Source: Thermoanaerobacterales bacterium UBA4880 (GTDB lineage: Bacteria > Bacillota > Thermoanaerobacteria > Thermoanaerobacterales > UBA4877). From it: a DNA stretch of 31,499 nt. The stretch covers positions 75,470 through 106,968 of the forward strand of contig DHDI01000002.1 of assembly GCA_002399285.1 (NCBI GenBank), in the 5' to 3' direction. The position numbers were made by a program, and so were the translations under genes. Numbering within the stretch: position 1 is the stretch's first letter; each line of letters begins with the position of its first letter. Of the stretch, positions 7,091-16,327 are shown piece after piece. A model generated the notes under the pieces. It was given only the letters and a program-made list of their open reading frames with translations, did no database searches and was not told the origin of the DNA.

Positions 7091-8461
7091 TTATACCCCC
7101 TGTTTCTTAAATTTTTTTGTGACCCAACCCTCAATATTCGTCTGTCTGCCTCGTGCAATGCCCAGGGCATTTTCGGGTACCCTGTCGGTAATTGTGGAAC
7201 CTGCCGCCACAAAAGCGCCCTCCGCCACTTCCACGGGAGCCACCAGATTGGCATTGCATCCTATAAATGCCTTGTCCGCTACCTTGGTCCTGTGTTTTAC
7301 CTTGCCGTCATAGTTGACGGTTATGGCTCCGCAGCTGAAATTCACGCCGGAACCTATATCTGCGTCACCAACATAGGCAAGATGCGGCACCTTTGTCCCC
7401 TCTCCTATGTTGGAGTTTTTTAATTCGACAAAGTCTCCTATTTTTACCTTGTCCGCCACATGGGAATTAGGCCTCAGATAAGCGAAAGGACCTACCGTAC
7501 AGTTTGCACCCACGCTGCTCTCCAGCATTATGGAATAGGTGACGCTGGTCTTGCTTCCCACGGTGCTCGAAACTATCCTCGTATAAGGACCTATGACGGC
7601 GTCACCACAGATTTCCGATGCGCCCTCTATCATAGTGCCCGGTTGCAGTACAACGTCTTTTCCCAATACGGCCTCCCGGGAAATATAGGTCGTATCGGGA
7701 TCGACCACTGTGACCCCTTCTCTCATCCAGCCCTCTACAATTTCTCTGTTCATCTGCCTTTCTAGGTCAGACAACTGTACCCTGTCATTTATTCCAGACA
7801 ATTCGCTTTCATCTCCTATAAAGGCTCCGACCGAAGCTCCCATGCCGCCTACGGCGGCTATCGTATCCGTCAAATAGTATTCTCCCTGGTCATTGTCATT
7901 ATTTATCATATCCAGCGCCCTCTTCAGGTATTTCAACTCAAAACAGTATACCGCCGAGTTTATCTCTTTTATGCGCTTTATTTCGTTCGATGCATCTCTG
8001 TCTTCAACTATTTCCCTTACATTTCCTCCGGCATCCCTGACTATTCTCCCATAACCCGACGGATCGTCCATAATGCAGGATAGTATCGTAACGGCGTAAC
8101 CGCCGTCTCTATGGTATGTCACAAACTCGCCTATCGTCTCCTTACTTATAAGGGGCACGTCTCCCGGTAGCACAAGAACAGTCCCGGCGTCGGGCAGCAT
8201 CGCCACGGCCGACTTGGCCGCATCGCCCGATCCCAATTGTTCCTTCTGAATGCAAAACTTTGCCCTGTCTTCCAGATGTTCCATAATTTCTTCCCGATTT
8301 GAGCCGACGACGACCGTTATGTCGTCGGTAACGGACTTCGCAGCTTCGACGCAATAGTCTATAATAGGCTTACCCTTAAGGATATGCATCACCTTTGCAT
8401 GTTTCGACTTCATCCTCTTACCTTGACCGGCCGCAAGGATAAGCCCGTACACATCTTTCAT
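7091..8461 (-). CDS. glmU: Bifunctional GlmU: GlcNAc-1-P uridyltransferase / GlcN-1-P acetyltransferase
   Basis: 456 residues, normal for GlmU, which makes UDP-GlcNAc for peptidoglycan in two cytoplasmic steps. The N-terminal nucleotidyltransferase domain has the loop [13 protein letters not shown] (7-19) and [12 protein letters not shown]. The C-terminal left-handed beta-helix has hexapeptide repeats, [31 protein letters not shown] in outline, and the acetyl-CoA region with NVAEGAF-like repeats near the end. ATG 8461 follows GAGGTGA. It heads a glmU-prs operon with a clear promoter at 8504-8531. Confidence 0.97.
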   Translation of the reverse strand: MKDVYGLILAAGQGKRMKSKHAKVMHILKGKPIIDYCVEAAKSVTDDITVVVGSNREEIMEHLEDRAKFCIQKEQLGSGDAAKSAVAMLPDAGTVLVLPGDVPLISKETIGEFVTYHRDGGYAVTILSCIMDDPSGYGRIVRDAGGNVREIVEDRDASNEIKRIKEINSAVYCFELKYLKRALDMINNDNDQGEYYLTDTIAAVGGMGASVGAFIGDESELSGINDRVQLSDLERQMNREIVEGWMREGVTVVDPDTTYISREAVLGKDVVLQPGTMIEGASEICGDAVIGPYTRIVSSTVGSKTSVTYSIMLESSVGANCTVGPFAYLRPNSHVADKVKIGDFVELKNSNIGEGTKVPHLAYVGDADIGSGVNFSCGAITVNYDGKVKHRTKVADKAFIGCNANLVAPVEVAEGAFVAAGSTITDRVPENALGIARGRQTNIEGWVTKKFKKQGV

Positions 8462-8503
8462 AATGGTCTCACCTCATATTTATGTATACAATAAACTTAT
8501 TTA

Positions 8504-8531
8504 ATTATAATATATATATAAGAAATTGCAA
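8504..8531 (-). promoter_or_regulatory. Sigma-A promoter of glmU-prs
   Basis: Minus strand TTGCAA (8531-8526), 16-bp spacer, TATAAT (8509-8504), about 43 bases upstream of the glmU start. Confidence 0.7.
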
Positions 8532-8544
8532 AGGATTTGATGGC

Positions 8545-8575
8545 ATTAAAACAGCGGAGACATTTGTCCCCGCCC
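8545..8575 (-). terminator. Terminator of spoVG
   Basis: Minus strand GCGGGGACA (8573-8565) and TGTCTCCGC (8562-8554) form a stem with one mismatch, followed by TGTTTTAATG. It lies 15 bases past the spoVG stop. Confidence 0.65.
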
Positions 8576-8589
8576 CAGAATATAAATGC

Positions 8590-8868
8590 CTATTCAGTTT
8601 CTCCGACCTCTTGGGAAGTCGCTTTCTCGAATTCACTTAATATGGCTTCCTGTATCTTGGCTCTGGTTTCCGTATTTATAGGATGAGCAATGTCCTTATA
8701 CTCTCCCTCCGGAGTTTTCCTGCTGGGCATAGCTATAAAGAGGCCGTTACTACCTTCGATCACCTTTATATCATGGACCACAAATTCATTATCAAAGGTA
8801 ACCGAAACCACTGCCCGCATTCTTCCTTCGTTGGTAACCTTTCTCACCCTTACATCTGTGACATTCAT
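8590..8868 (-). CDS. spoVG: Septation/sporulation regulator SpoVG
   Basis: 92 residues, typical size. Hallmarks are [55 protein letters not shown] and a charged C-terminal tail. SpoVG is a small site-specific DNA/RNA-binding protein that affects asymmetric septation, capsule and stress genes. The start is ATG 8868 after AAGGTGGTG. Its promoter (8924-8952) fits sigma-H, as in Bacillus subtilis. It has its own terminator, so it appears monocistronic between purR and glmU. Confidence 0.97.
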   Translation of the reverse strand: MNVTDVRVRKVTNEGRMRAVVSVTFDNEFVVHDIKVIEGSNGLFIAMPSRKTPEGEYKDIAHPINTETRAKIQEAILSEFEKATSQEVGETE

Positions 8869-8923
8869 GAGTTCACCACCTTCCGTCGGTTTATCTTTAT
8901 GTGAGATTTTCTACTTATGTTAT

Positions 8924-8952
8924 ATATTCGCTAAAAATGTAATAATTCCTTC
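8924..8952 (-). promoter_or_regulatory. Sigma-H promoter of spoVG
   Basis: Minus strand GAAGGAATT (8952-8944) fits the -35 RNAGGAWWW. AGCGAATAT (8932-8924) fits the -10 RNNGAATWW. The spacer is 11 bp, as the consensus requires. Sigma-H control of spoVG is established in B. subtilis. Confidence 0.75.
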
Positions 8953-8974
8953 AACAGACAAAAAATTTTCTGAA

Positions 8975-9796
8975 TTATAATTTATCCCAGTTTCCGACTT
9001 CCAGTCTGACCGTGTCCCGTACTTCGTCTATATCCACAAGATCTATGAGGGAAAAATAGTCGTCCACCAGCTTTATCTCGGGCTGCTTGGTTGCTACCAC
9101 CACGCCTATGCCCAGCACCTTTGCGTTGAATTCCTTCATTAAATTTATTATCCCCCTTGCGGTGCCTCCGCCCTTCATGAAGTCGTCTATTATGATCACC
9201 TTCGAATCAGACTTCATGGACCTCTTTGAAAGGGACATCGTTCTGATGTTTTTCGTAGAACCGGAAATATAGTTTATGCTGACGGAAGGTCCTTCCGTTA
9301 CCCTGCTGTCGTGCTTGCATATGACTATCGGCACGCCCAGCGCCCTGGCGGTCATAAATGCCGGGGGTATGCCCTTGGTCTCCACAGTAACGACATAATC
9401 CGGTTTTCCCCCGGCGAAACATGATGCCAGTATCTCTCCTATCATCGAACATGTGCCCGGCGAATAGAGCAGGTCGGCCGTATATAAAAAACCACCGGGT
9501 ATAATTCTTTCCACATTTGACAGATCTATGCATAAATCGTCAATAAATTCCCTGTATTTTTGTTTTGAACCGGCAGGAAGATAGAATACGCCTCCGGCTG
9601 CTCCGGCCTCCGTTACCACCCGTCCCATTCCCATTTCCATGAGCATATGGTCTATAGTATCGATATCCTCGCTTATAGTGGATTTGGCTGAACTCAGCAT
9701 GTCCATAAAGTAAGAGAGATGAAACAGTCTGTTGGGGTTATCGGTAAGTATCTTGACTATGGCGGCTATCCGCTCGCTCTTTTTATATTCGCTCAT
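8975..9796 (-). CDS. purR: Pur operon repressor PurR (Bacillus type)
   Basis: 273 residues. The N-terminal winged helix (SERIAAIVKILTDNPNRLFH..., about 1-75) is joined to a phosphoribosyltransferase-fold domain. The PRPP loop is VIIIDDFMKGGGTARGI. This family represses purine synthesis genes and is relieved by PRPP, which fits the nearby prs. Residues PAGSKQKYREFIDDLC sit at the domain junction as in homologues. ATG 9796 follows a GGAGG-like SD. It diverges from murC across about 200 bp. I saw no convincing PurBox in that region. Confidence 0.95.
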   Translation of the reverse strand: MSEYKKSERIAAIVKILTDNPNRLFHLSYFMDMLSSAKSTISEDIDTIDHMLMEMGMGRVVTEAGAAGGVFYLPAGSKQKYREFIDDLCIDLSNVERIIPGGFLYTADLLYSPGTCSMIGEILASCFAGGKPDYVVTVETKGIPPAFMTARALGVPIVICKHDSRVTEGPSVSINYISGSTKNIRTMSLSKRSMKSDSKVIIIDDFMKGGGTARGIINLMKEFNAKVLGIGVVVATKQPEIKLVDDYFSLIDLVDIDEVRDTVRLEVGNWDKL

Positions 9797-9890
9797 ATTT
9801 TCCTCCGTTTTATGTATACTGTGTTCTATTATCCGTTATTTTTATATAATATAGTAAGAAAAACATCGCCGTCATGGCGTTCATTTCACT

Positions 9891-9919
9891 TTGCACTGAA
9901 GCTGCATATGTTCTATAAT
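9891..9919 (+). promoter_or_regulatory. Sigma-A promoter of murC
   Basis: TTGCAC (9891-9896), 17-bp spacer, TATAAT (9914-9919), giving a leader of about 80 nt before murC. A short CGCC/GGCG hairpin lies at 9867-9879. Nothing else was recognised in 9797-10004. Confidence 0.75.
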
Positions 9920-10004
9920 ATATCCATGCCACGGAATAGTTATCTTTATTAATGGCAAAAATCATTATGTAAATCAAATAGTTCATCTGGGAGTGATACA
10001 TATT

Positions 10005-11372
10005 ATGGATATAAGCAGTTACAAACATATACATTTTGTAGGCATCGGCGGCATAAGCATGAGCGGCCTGGCCATCCTCTTAAAGTCGCAGGGCCATGAG
10101 GTATCCGGCTCCGACATTAAGGAGTCTAACCTTACGGATAAGCTCAAATCCCACGGCATAACCGTGTATATCGGCCACAGCCCGTCTAATATAACGGGCA
10201 GCGATCTGGTCGTGTATACCGCCGCGGTAAAACTGGATAATCCCGAGCTCGCTTCGGCGAAAGAGCTGGGCATACCGGCGATAGACCGTGCGACCCTCCT
10301 TGGGGAGATCATGCTGTGCTATCCAAAAGCCGTTGCCATAGCGGGCAGCCACGGCAAGACCACGGCCACCTCACTTATATCCGTCGTCCTGATGAGGGCG
10401 GGCCTCGACCCGACCGTACTGGTGGGCGGCGAGGTGGACATATTGGGCGGAAACGTCCGCGTGGGAAACGGTCCATACATGGCAGCCGAGTCCTGCGAGT
10501 ATCAGGACAGCTTTTTAAAGTTTCATCCCTATATCGGGGTCGTACTGAATATAGAATGGGACCATGTGGATTACTTTAAAAACATGGACTCCATAGTACA
10601 TTCCTTTGTCGAATTCTCCAAACTCATACCGCCCGACGGATACCTGGCGGTATGCGGGGACAACACCGCCTCCGGCCTTATATCTTATGTAAATTGTAAT
10701 ACATTGACCTTCGGATTGCAATCAAAAAACGATTGGAAGGCGGACAATATATCATTTGATAACAGAGGTTGTTCGTCTTTTGACGTTTTTTACAGGGAAA
10801 AGATGATGGGACATATGAGCCTCAATATACCGGGAGAACATAATATCTACAATGCGCTGGCCGCCGTCGCCGTATGCAGCGTCCTGGGAGTTCCCATTCA
10901 AACCGTCGAGAAGTACATAGACGAGTTTACCGGCACGCACAGGCGGTTCGAGCTAAAGGGCCGGGCCAGAGGCGCTTCCGTGATAGACGATTACGGGCAC
11001 CATCCTTCGGAGATAAAGGCCACCTTAAAAACGGCCAAAAATTATCCCCATAAGGATATCTGGTGCGTGTTCCAACCGCACACATACACAAGGACCCATG
11101 CGCTGCTAAACGAGTTTGCCGAGTCCTTCTATGACGCCGACCATGTGATAGTTACGGATATATACGCCGCCAGGGAAAAGGACACCGGCCTCGTGAGCTC
11201 CAGGGACCTTGTGGATAAGCTGAAGGCAAACGGAGTAAACGCCGTGTATATGAGCGGATTTAATGAAATAGCCGATTTTCTGATGAACAATATAGCGGAC
11301 GGCGACCTCATAATCACGCAGGGCGCCGGAGACATAACCAAGCTGGGAGATATGCTGCTGAGCCGCGGTTAA
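10005..11372 (+). CDS. murC: UDP-N-acetylmuramate-L-alanine ligase
   Basis: 455 residues from ATG 10005. GGGAG lies at 9989-9993, about 11 bases upstream. An in-frame GTG at 9993 overlaps the SD and is less likely. MurC adds L-Ala to UDP-MurNAc in cytoplasmic peptidoglycan precursor synthesis. Motifs: the Rossmann loop HFVGIGGISMSGLA (10-23), the ATP loop AGSHGKTTATS (113-123), NIEWDHVDYFKN and the domain-3 DDYGHHPSE. The gene ends in a TAA that shares bases with the stop of the convergent CPBP gene (TTAA, 11369-11372). Confidence 0.97.
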   Translation: MDISSYKHIHFVGIGGISMSGLAILLKSQGHEVSGSDIKESNLTDKLKSHGITVYIGHSPSNITGSDLVVYTAAVKLDNPELASAKELGIPAIDRATLLGEIMLCYPKAVAIAGSHGKTTATSLISVVLMRAGLDPTVLVGGEVDILGGNVRVGNGPYMAAESCEYQDSFLKFHPYIGVVLNIEWDHVDYFKNMDSIVHSFVEFSKLIPPDGYLAVCGDNTASGLISYVNCNTLTFGLQSKNDWKADNISFDNRGCSSFDVFYREKMMGHMSLNIPGEHNIYNALAAVAVCSVLGVPIQTVEKYIDEFTGTHRRFELKGRARGASVIDDYGHHPSEIKATLKTAKNYPHKDIWCVFQPHTYTRTHALLNEFAESFYDADHVIVTDIYAAREKDTGLVSSRDLVDKLKANGVNAVYMSGFNEIADFLMNNIADGDLIITQGAGDITKLGDMLLSRG

Positions 11373-12253
11373 GACATCATTGCCGCGCGTACTATATATA
11401 TGACTGCGGTAACGGCCAGCGGCCAATAGTCAGCAATGCCGCCCCTTTCGTACACATTATCCGGTCTTGTCCTCTCGACATCGGCAGTCTGCCTGTTGAA
11501 CCCGCGGAGCAGAAAGACAAACAACACTATAAATGGGATGACTATGACAGACCATGCCAGCAGCACGTCAGGAGTTATAACAGCCTGGCCCGCTTCCGCC
11601 TGTGCCCCTCCGCCCGACATGAACTGCACCAGATACATGATGATGAGCGCGACGCTGTTATTTGTAAAATGAGCGATCATACCGGAAAATATCGAATCGG
11701 TACGGTATACGATGTATGCCAGCATCATACCCAGAAACCAAATGCTGAAAAAATTGGACGGGTTCAGGTGCAGCATGGCAAACATCAGGCCCGACATCAC
11801 TATGGCAAAAGTCTCTCCCTTTGCCTCATAGCCCCTTAATACCACGCCCCTCATCATCACTTCCTCGCATACGGCGGCCAGGCCCGCCACTATGACCAGC
11901 TCCAGGGCAAGATCCACCCCGCTCTTGGGCGTCGGAAGAGGCTGTCCCGGCAGCTTTATGAACTTGGACAGCAAAAAGGCGCTCAAGATACCTATATACT
12001 CAGCTATAAACCAGCCCGATATCGTTATGCCGACTACATAGGGTACGGTGGAAAGCAGCATCCTCCTGACCCTCATAAACGCGGCCGGCTTGACATTATT
12101 TACAAACAGAAATATAAGGCTGGGTATGAGCACCAGCCCTACCTCCGTTATAATAAGGCCGTACATCAAATTCCATCTCTGCGCCATCGCGCCCAAAGTC
12201 GCAAAGAGCAGGAGAACGGCAAGATAAAAGATATTTATCTTTTTAAGGTTCAT
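11369..12253 (-). CDS. CPBP-family intramembrane metalloprotease (CAAX-protease-like)
   Basis: 294 residues with about eight hydrophobic segments. The glutamic-type/metal motifs of the family are present: EEVMMR (Glu130, Glu131, Arg135), FAMLHL (His162) and HFTNN (His195, Asn199). Members process prenylated proteins in eukaryotes. Bacterial roles include bacteriocin self-immunity and signalling, and no specific substrate can be inferred here. ATG 12253 follows AGGGGG by eight bases. It is convergent with murC, overlapping by 3 nt at the stops, and appears monocistronic. Confidence 0.9.
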   Translation of the reverse strand: MNLKKINIFYLAVLLLFATLGAMAQRWNLMYGLIITEVGLVLIPSLIFLFVNNVKPAAFMRVRRMLLSTVPYVVGITISGWFIAEYIGILSAFLLSKFIKLPGQPLPTPKSGVDLALELVIVAGLAAVCEEVMMRGVVLRGYEAKGETFAIVMSGLMFAMLHLNPSNFFSIWFLGMMLAYIVYRTDSIFSGMIAHFTNNSVALIIMYLVQFMSGGGAQAEAGQAVITPDVLLAWSVIVIPFIVLFVFLLRGFNRQTADVERTRPDNVYERGGIADYWPLAVTAVIYIVRAAMMS

Positions 12254-12362
12254 ATATTGATCCCCCTCTCGATTTTAACCCTTAAATTCCCTTCTTATGT
12301 CTTTTTTATATTATAACAGAAAGAGATATTTCTAAAAACTACATAATGCGAATTCATTCGAT

Positions 12363-12411
12363 AAAAAACCCCCTGCGGCAGACAGTCTTTTATAACTGCC
12401 CGGCACAGGGG
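12363..12411 (-). terminator. Terminator of the redox cassette
   Basis: Minus strand CCCCTG (12411-12406)...GGCAG, loop, CTGCC...CAGGGGG, then GTTTTTTAT. It is a long GC-rich stem with an internal bulge, followed by a T-run, 56 bases past the FixC-like stop. Confidence 0.8.
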
Positions 12412-12467
12412 ATCATATAATCTACCTATCCAAGTAAAGAAACTTTCTGCATTGTTAGGATAATCTA

Positions 12468-13694
12468 TTATTGAGAAACCGTATTCTCACTGACATCGAA
12501 CTTAAGTCCCATGACATTCTGCATGTACTTTATGGCAGCACCGTCAAAATACATGTGAGGATACTCCGGCTGGGCCTTTACCCATTTATAATAATCCTTC
12601 ATGCGGTCTTCCTTGGAGAGAAGCACGTCGCGGAACATCCCGTTGAAGGCCAGGCCGGGATTCAAGGCGGCTTCTGCCAGCGGTTGATATTCGTTCAAGG
12701 CTTCAAAAGAGAAGTCGTTGTTGTCGGCGCACTTCTTCAGCACATTTGCCGCAATTTGGCCGCCCACCATGGCTGACGGGATACCGTACTCGAATGCACA
12801 CTCTGCGGCCGCTATGGCATCGCCGATAAGGATAGCTCCGGGATATACGCTCTGCGCCAGCTTCTTACTGCCTGGAAGCCTCCAGCCGCGGAACTTATCT
12901 ATCAACTTGGCATGGCCGAGACGCTCACGGCCGAACTTGGTATTGTCACGCCACCATTCATAGAAACCTTCCAGCGTCATTCCGGTATCACGGAGTGCGT
13001 ATTCCGGAATGGTCGCGCCGACTACGGCCTTCTTGCCGTCATAGTGCGGGTTGACCCATGTGGTGCAGATAGGACTGTACGCCTTTCTCGGCATGCCGGC
13101 AGGGATGTAATATTCCTCGGCCATATTGGGAGTCATGCCCTCCACACCATCGAAATATGCGCGGAAGGCATACATTACCAACTCCGGGTCCTCCATGAAG
13201 GCACCCAGTTGGCGGCTGAGCTCGGAGTGCGCGCCGTCGGCAATGACCACACAGTCCGCCTCGATATCCATCGGTTCGTTATGGTACAATCCGTGAACGC
13301 CCTTCACCACGCCTTTGCGCATGATAAGGCTTGTAGCTTCGTAGTTCTCCATAAAATCGGCTCCGGCACGGACGGCGCTGCGGCGGATACAATCGTCGCC
13401 GAAACGGCGCGGCATTATCATAAAGGGCTGCACATCAAAATCCAAGGTATCTTCATCAGCGTCAATAAGGCGCATGTACTTTATATTGCAAGCCGTATAG
13501 GAACGCATTTCTTCCAGGCAACCCATTTCTTCAAACATAGGCTCCAGAGTCGGAAGGTAAACGCCGCCGCAGACCTTGTCGCGGGGCCAGGTCTCTTTAT
13601 CTACCAGCAGAACGTCGACACCCAGCTTTGCAAGATAAAATGCCGCAGTGCTGCCTCCGGGGCCCGCACCGACTACCAGGACTTGTCTTTTCAT
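12468..13694 (-). CDS. FixC / geranylgeranyl-reductase-family FAD oxidoreductase
   Basis: 408 residues. The N-terminal FAD Rossmann motif VVGAGPGGSTAAFYLAKLG (7-25) is followed by PRDKVCGG (37-44), the Cys-Gly-Gly signature shared by FixC and geranylgeranyl reductases. ILIGDAIAAAECAFEYGIPS is the second FAD motif. Such enzymes reduce isoprenoid double bonds or pass electrons to quinones; the substrate here is unknown. ATG 13694 follows AAGGAGGG and lies one base after the stop of the GltD-like gene, implying translational coupling. A six-codon upstream extension would overlap that gene and lacks its own SD. My count of Ile codons is ATC 9, ATA 5, ATT 4, unlike the ATA-rich neighbours. Confidence 0.88.
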   Translation of the reverse strand: MKRQVLVVGAGPGGSTAAFYLAKLGVDVLLVDKETWPRDKVCGGVYLPTLEPMFEEMGCLEEMRSYTACNIKYMRLIDADEDTLDFDVQPFMIMPRRFGDDCIRRSAVRAGADFMENYEATSLIMRKGVVKGVHGLYHNEPMDIEADCVVIADGAHSELSRQLGAFMEDPELVMYAFRAYFDGVEGMTPNMAEEYYIPAGMPRKAYSPICTTWVNPHYDGKKAVVGATIPEYALRDTGMTLEGFYEWWRDNTKFGRERLGHAKLIDKFRGWRLPGSKKLAQSVYPGAILIGDAIAAAECAFEYGIPSAMVGGQIAANVLKKCADNNDFSFEALNEYQPLAEAALNPGLAFNGMFRDVLLSKEDRMKDYYKWVKAQPEYPHMYFDGAAIKYMQNVMGLKFDVSENTVSQ

Positions 13695-13695
13695 T

Positions 13696-15393
13696 CTATT
13701 TCCCTCCTTCATTATTCGCGATCATAGTGATAACGCTGCCTTCGGGGCACGTCATCATACATATGCCGCATCCGATACACTTTTCCGGATCAACAACTTC
13801 GTAGCCGCACTCGAGGCAGCGGAGGACCTCCTGTCCCACCTGCTTCTCCGTGTAACTCTTCTCCACTTCATCAAAGCTCTTGATCCTCTCCTCCACATCC
13901 AGAACGGGGCGGGTATGCCGTTCCGTCTTGCGCCTGTTGCAGGGGAATATCTTTTCCTCCATCGGCGCCTGCTGCAGTTCGTGGCCTATTTCAGCCTGCT
14001 TTAATATGCGTCCGGTGAGCTTGGCATCCACATCATAGGCAGCCTTGCGTCCGGAGGCCAGTGCATCAATCACCGAGCATGCGCTGCTTTTGATGTCGCC
14101 CGCATAGAAGATCGTCTCTCCGTCTTCAGCCGGCCAGAAATCATCGGCATATTGTCCGATCGCAACGATACAGAAATCGGCTTTTATTTCATACAGCTTC
14201 TTATCATCCACAGTAAAGCTGATCTTCCCATTCCTGTCCTTGTTAAAAGAAGTGACCTTGGCAAATTCGACGCCCGTCAAAGTATTCACTTTACCTACGA
14301 ACCTCTTAGGGCTGTAACCTTCCATAAACTCGATGCCCTCGTCCCTGGCCTCGTCGACCTCCCACTGATGTGCGGGAACGGCGGCTCCCTCTTCAAGGCA
14401 GACCACCGTGACTTTCTTCGCTCCCTTACGCAGCGCGGCGCGGGCAGTGTCCATCGCTACGCTGCCTCCGCCGATCACGATGCCTTCGCCCGTTACATCA
14501 AAGTTCTGATGAGGCATGCGCAGCATGGCCTGGCCGCTGTTGACAAACTCCATAAACTGGAGGGCCGTATATATGCCGTCATAACGGAAGCCGGGTACGT
14601 GCAGTTCCTTGGAATGAGGCAGACCGGCCGCAATGATTATGACATCGTATTCCTTTTTAAGCTCATCGATCATATTCTTACCGATACGCTGGCCGGCCTT
14701 TATAGTCAATCCGGCCTTTTCGAGGTTGGCAACATCCTTATGGACGGCTTCCCTGTCCAGCCGGAATTCTGGAATACCGCGCACCATCATTCCACCTGCC
14801 TGAGTATTGCCTTCAAAAACGGTGACCTCATAACCCGCCTGTGAGAGAAAATGACCGGCAGCAAGACCGGCCGGGCCGGCGCCGATAACGGCTATGCGCT
14901 CGTCATGTTTGATAGGATACATGTCGGGAGTATAGGAAACGTTTTCACTCAGGTAACGCTTAATACCGCGTATAGCGATGGGATCATCGACCAGAACGCC
15001 GCGCTTGCATACCTGCTCGCATGGATGATGGCAGACATGCCCGCAGACGGACGGCAGAGGATCTTTAGACCAAACCAGTTTATAGGCCTCGTCCATTTTA
15101 CCTTCTTTTACGAGATTGATATAGCCCTGAGGACTGATTCCCAACGGGCAGGCCGTGGTACAGGACTGTTTGGTACAAAATTCGTCGATCTCGTCCAGCG
15201 TCATAGCCGGCTGATCGGAACATTCCGGGCAGACGCGGCATATTCTGCGCTGATTTTCATGGATCGCTTCCACCGGGCAAACTTCCCTGCAGGTGCCGCA
15301 GTTCAAACATCTCTTGGAATCAATGTATGCGACTGCGTCGCGCCTTAGTGTGAAGGATTCCTTCCCTTCCGGGACAATACCGATTTCTTTCAT
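13696..15393 (-). CDS. GltD-like NAD(P)H:FAD oxidoreductase with N- and C-terminal Fe-S motifs
   Basis: 565 residues. Order: N-terminal 4Fe-4S ferredoxin motif CLNCGTCREVCP (29-40) and a second cysteine group CRVCPEC (52-58). The GltD-type helical Fe-S domain follows (CTTACPLGISPQGYINLV, then CGHVCHHPCEQVCKRG). Next come the FAD loop VIGAGPAGLAAG (169-180) and the NAD(P)H loop IVIGGGSVAMDTA. A C-terminal ferredoxin motif CIGCGICMMTCP spans 539-550. This is the electron-input architecture of glutamate synthase small subunit, NfnB and related flavoproteins, but no GltB is nearby. It most likely feeds NAD(P)H electrons to the FixC-like partner (inference). ATG 15393 follows AAGGGGG. Ile codons are ATC 24, ATA 11, ATT 6. 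Confidence 0.9.
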   Translation of the reverse strand: MKEIGIVPEGKESFTLRRDAVAYIDSKRCLNCGTCREVCPVEAIHENQRRICRVCPECSDQPAMTLDEIDEFCTKQSCTTACPLGISPQGYINLVKEGKMDEAYKLVWSKDPLPSVCGHVCHHPCEQVCKRGVLVDDPIAIRGIKRYLSENVSYTPDMYPIKHDERIAVIGAGPAGLAAGHFLSQAGYEVTVFEGNTQAGGMMVRGIPEFRLDREAVHKDVANLEKAGLTIKAGQRIGKNMIDELKKEYDVIIIAAGLPHSKELHVPGFRYDGIYTALQFMEFVNSGQAMLRMPHQNFDVTGEGIVIGGGSVAMDTARAALRKGAKKVTVVCLEEGAAVPAHQWEVDEARDEGIEFMEGYSPKRFVGKVNTLTGVEFAKVTSFNKDRNGKISFTVDDKKLYEIKADFCIVAIGQYADDFWPAEDGETIFYAGDIKSSACSVIDALASGRKAAYDVDAKLTGRILKQAEIGHELQQAPMEEKIFPCNRRKTERHTRPVLDVEERIKSFDEVEKSYTEKQVGQEVLRCLECGYEVVDPEKCIGCGICMMTCPEGSVITMIANNEGGK

Positions 15394-15417
15394 AAAGAAA
15401 CCCCCTTATTTATTTTA

Positions 15418-15444
15418 CTATATGCATATATTATATGTATATAG
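15418..15444. promoter_or_regulatory. 27-bp palindrome, candidate TetR operator
   Basis: Left arm CTATATGCATATA (15418-15430), centre T, right arm TATATGTATATAG (15432-15444). The arms are inverted copies with one mismatch. It lies just downstream of the predicted transcription start (about 15451) of the GltD/FixC operon, a classic repressor position. A 19/27 match lies at the TetR gene's own promoter. Confidence 0.65.
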
Positions 15445-15457
15445 TATTACTGATTCA

Positions 15458-15486
15458 CTTATACCACGTTGATAATACTTTGTCAA
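15458..15486 (-). promoter_or_regulatory. Strong sigma-A promoter of the redox operon
   Basis: Minus strand TTGACA (15486-15481), exactly 17 bp, TATAAG (15463-15458). A near-consensus promoter overlapped downstream by the 27-bp palindrome suggests an efficient but normally repressed operon. Confidence 0.8.
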
Positions 15487-15571
15487 TCATTTATTTTAGT
15501 TATAAAGGGGGGGCTGTTATTACATCAGGCTGCATATCTGCAGTTTCACAATTAAATTTTAGAAAAATAAT

Positions 15572-15598
15572 TTAAAAATCCGCCGATTCCCCGGCGGA
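15572..15598 (-). terminator. Terminator of the TetR-family gene
   Basis: Minus strand TCCGCCG (15598-15592), loop GGGAA, then CGGCGGA (15585-15579), followed by TTTTTAAATT. It separates the regulator from the downstream redox operon. Confidence 0.85.
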
Positions 15599-15629
15599 CC
15601 ACAGATCGTACATATTCGGTTGACTTTGA

Positions 15630-16292
15630 TCACATAAGAAACCAGCTTATATTACTTTCACAGAACTCGTAAAACGGCTGGATATCAATTTCACTTATCG
15701 ACTCGCGGGTGTGTCTGAGAACGTCCCCGATCTTCTTGTCATCAAAATCCAGCATGCGCATCAATGTGCTCAGGTGCTGCTCGCAGATATACGGCACGTC
15801 AATGTCAAAAGCCTCGCGGTGCTGATACAGGCACATCGCTCCAGTCATGGAAAAAGACAATGCAGCCCTGAGTTTCAACGACGATAGCTTATGCCCGCTG
15901 TCTTCCTTCAGCTTCCTGAGCCATTGGAACACAATATCGATCCATATATCCAATAATTCATTTTCGCCGATAGTTGCCATGACAAAATGATCCAGCTTTT
16001 TATCAGCATCGACAGCCGTGAAGAACAGCAGCATATAATCCGATAACTTATAAAATATATCGCCTTTGGAATCAAACCTGTCCATAAATTGAAACGAGGT
16101 CTCCAACATATCGCTGAGTAAATTTTTAATGATGTCCTTCTTTTGCGGATAATAATACTGCAGCAGGGATTTGCTGATACCGGCGCCGTTTGCAATATCG
16201 CTCAGGGAAACCATATTGTAGTTTCCTTCGGAAACCAGTCTATAAGAACAATTTAATATTTCGTTTCGCTTTTCCAAATTTTTAGATGCCAA
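15630..16292 (-). CDS. TetR/AcrR-family transcriptional repressor
   Basis: 220 residues from TTG 16292. The GAGG SD lies nine bases upstream. GTG 16307 would add five residues but overlaps the SD. The N-terminal helix-turn-helix is VSLSDIANGAGISKSLLQYYYPQKKDIIKN in outline (about residues 30-60), with the typical Y-Y-(Y/F)-P turn. The C-terminal ligand domain is divergent, as usual, so the inducer cannot be guessed. It is on the same strand as the two oxidoreductase genes but has its own promoter (TTGACA-17-TATCAT) and terminator. Matching palindromes at both promoters suggest control of the operon and of itself. Confidence 0.9.
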   Translation of the reverse strand: MASKNLEKRNEILNCSYRLVSEGNYNMVSLSDIANGAGISKSLLQYYYPQKKDIIKNLLSDMLETSFQFMDRFDSKGDIFYKLSDYMLLFFTAVDADKKLDHFVMATIGENELLDIWIDIVFQWLRKLKEDSGHKLSSLKLRAALSFSMTGAMCLYQHREAFDIDVPYICEQHLSTLMRMLDFDDKKIGDVLRHTRESISEIDIQPFYEFCESNISWFLM

Positions 16293-16327
16293 AATATGAT
16301 TCCTCACTTATTTTGTTTAAAAATCAA

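Noticed and set aside
9810..10034. 74-codon minus-strand frame in the purR-murC spacer
   Set aside because: It overlaps the murC promoter and start, has no SD, and has odd composition. Treated as chance.
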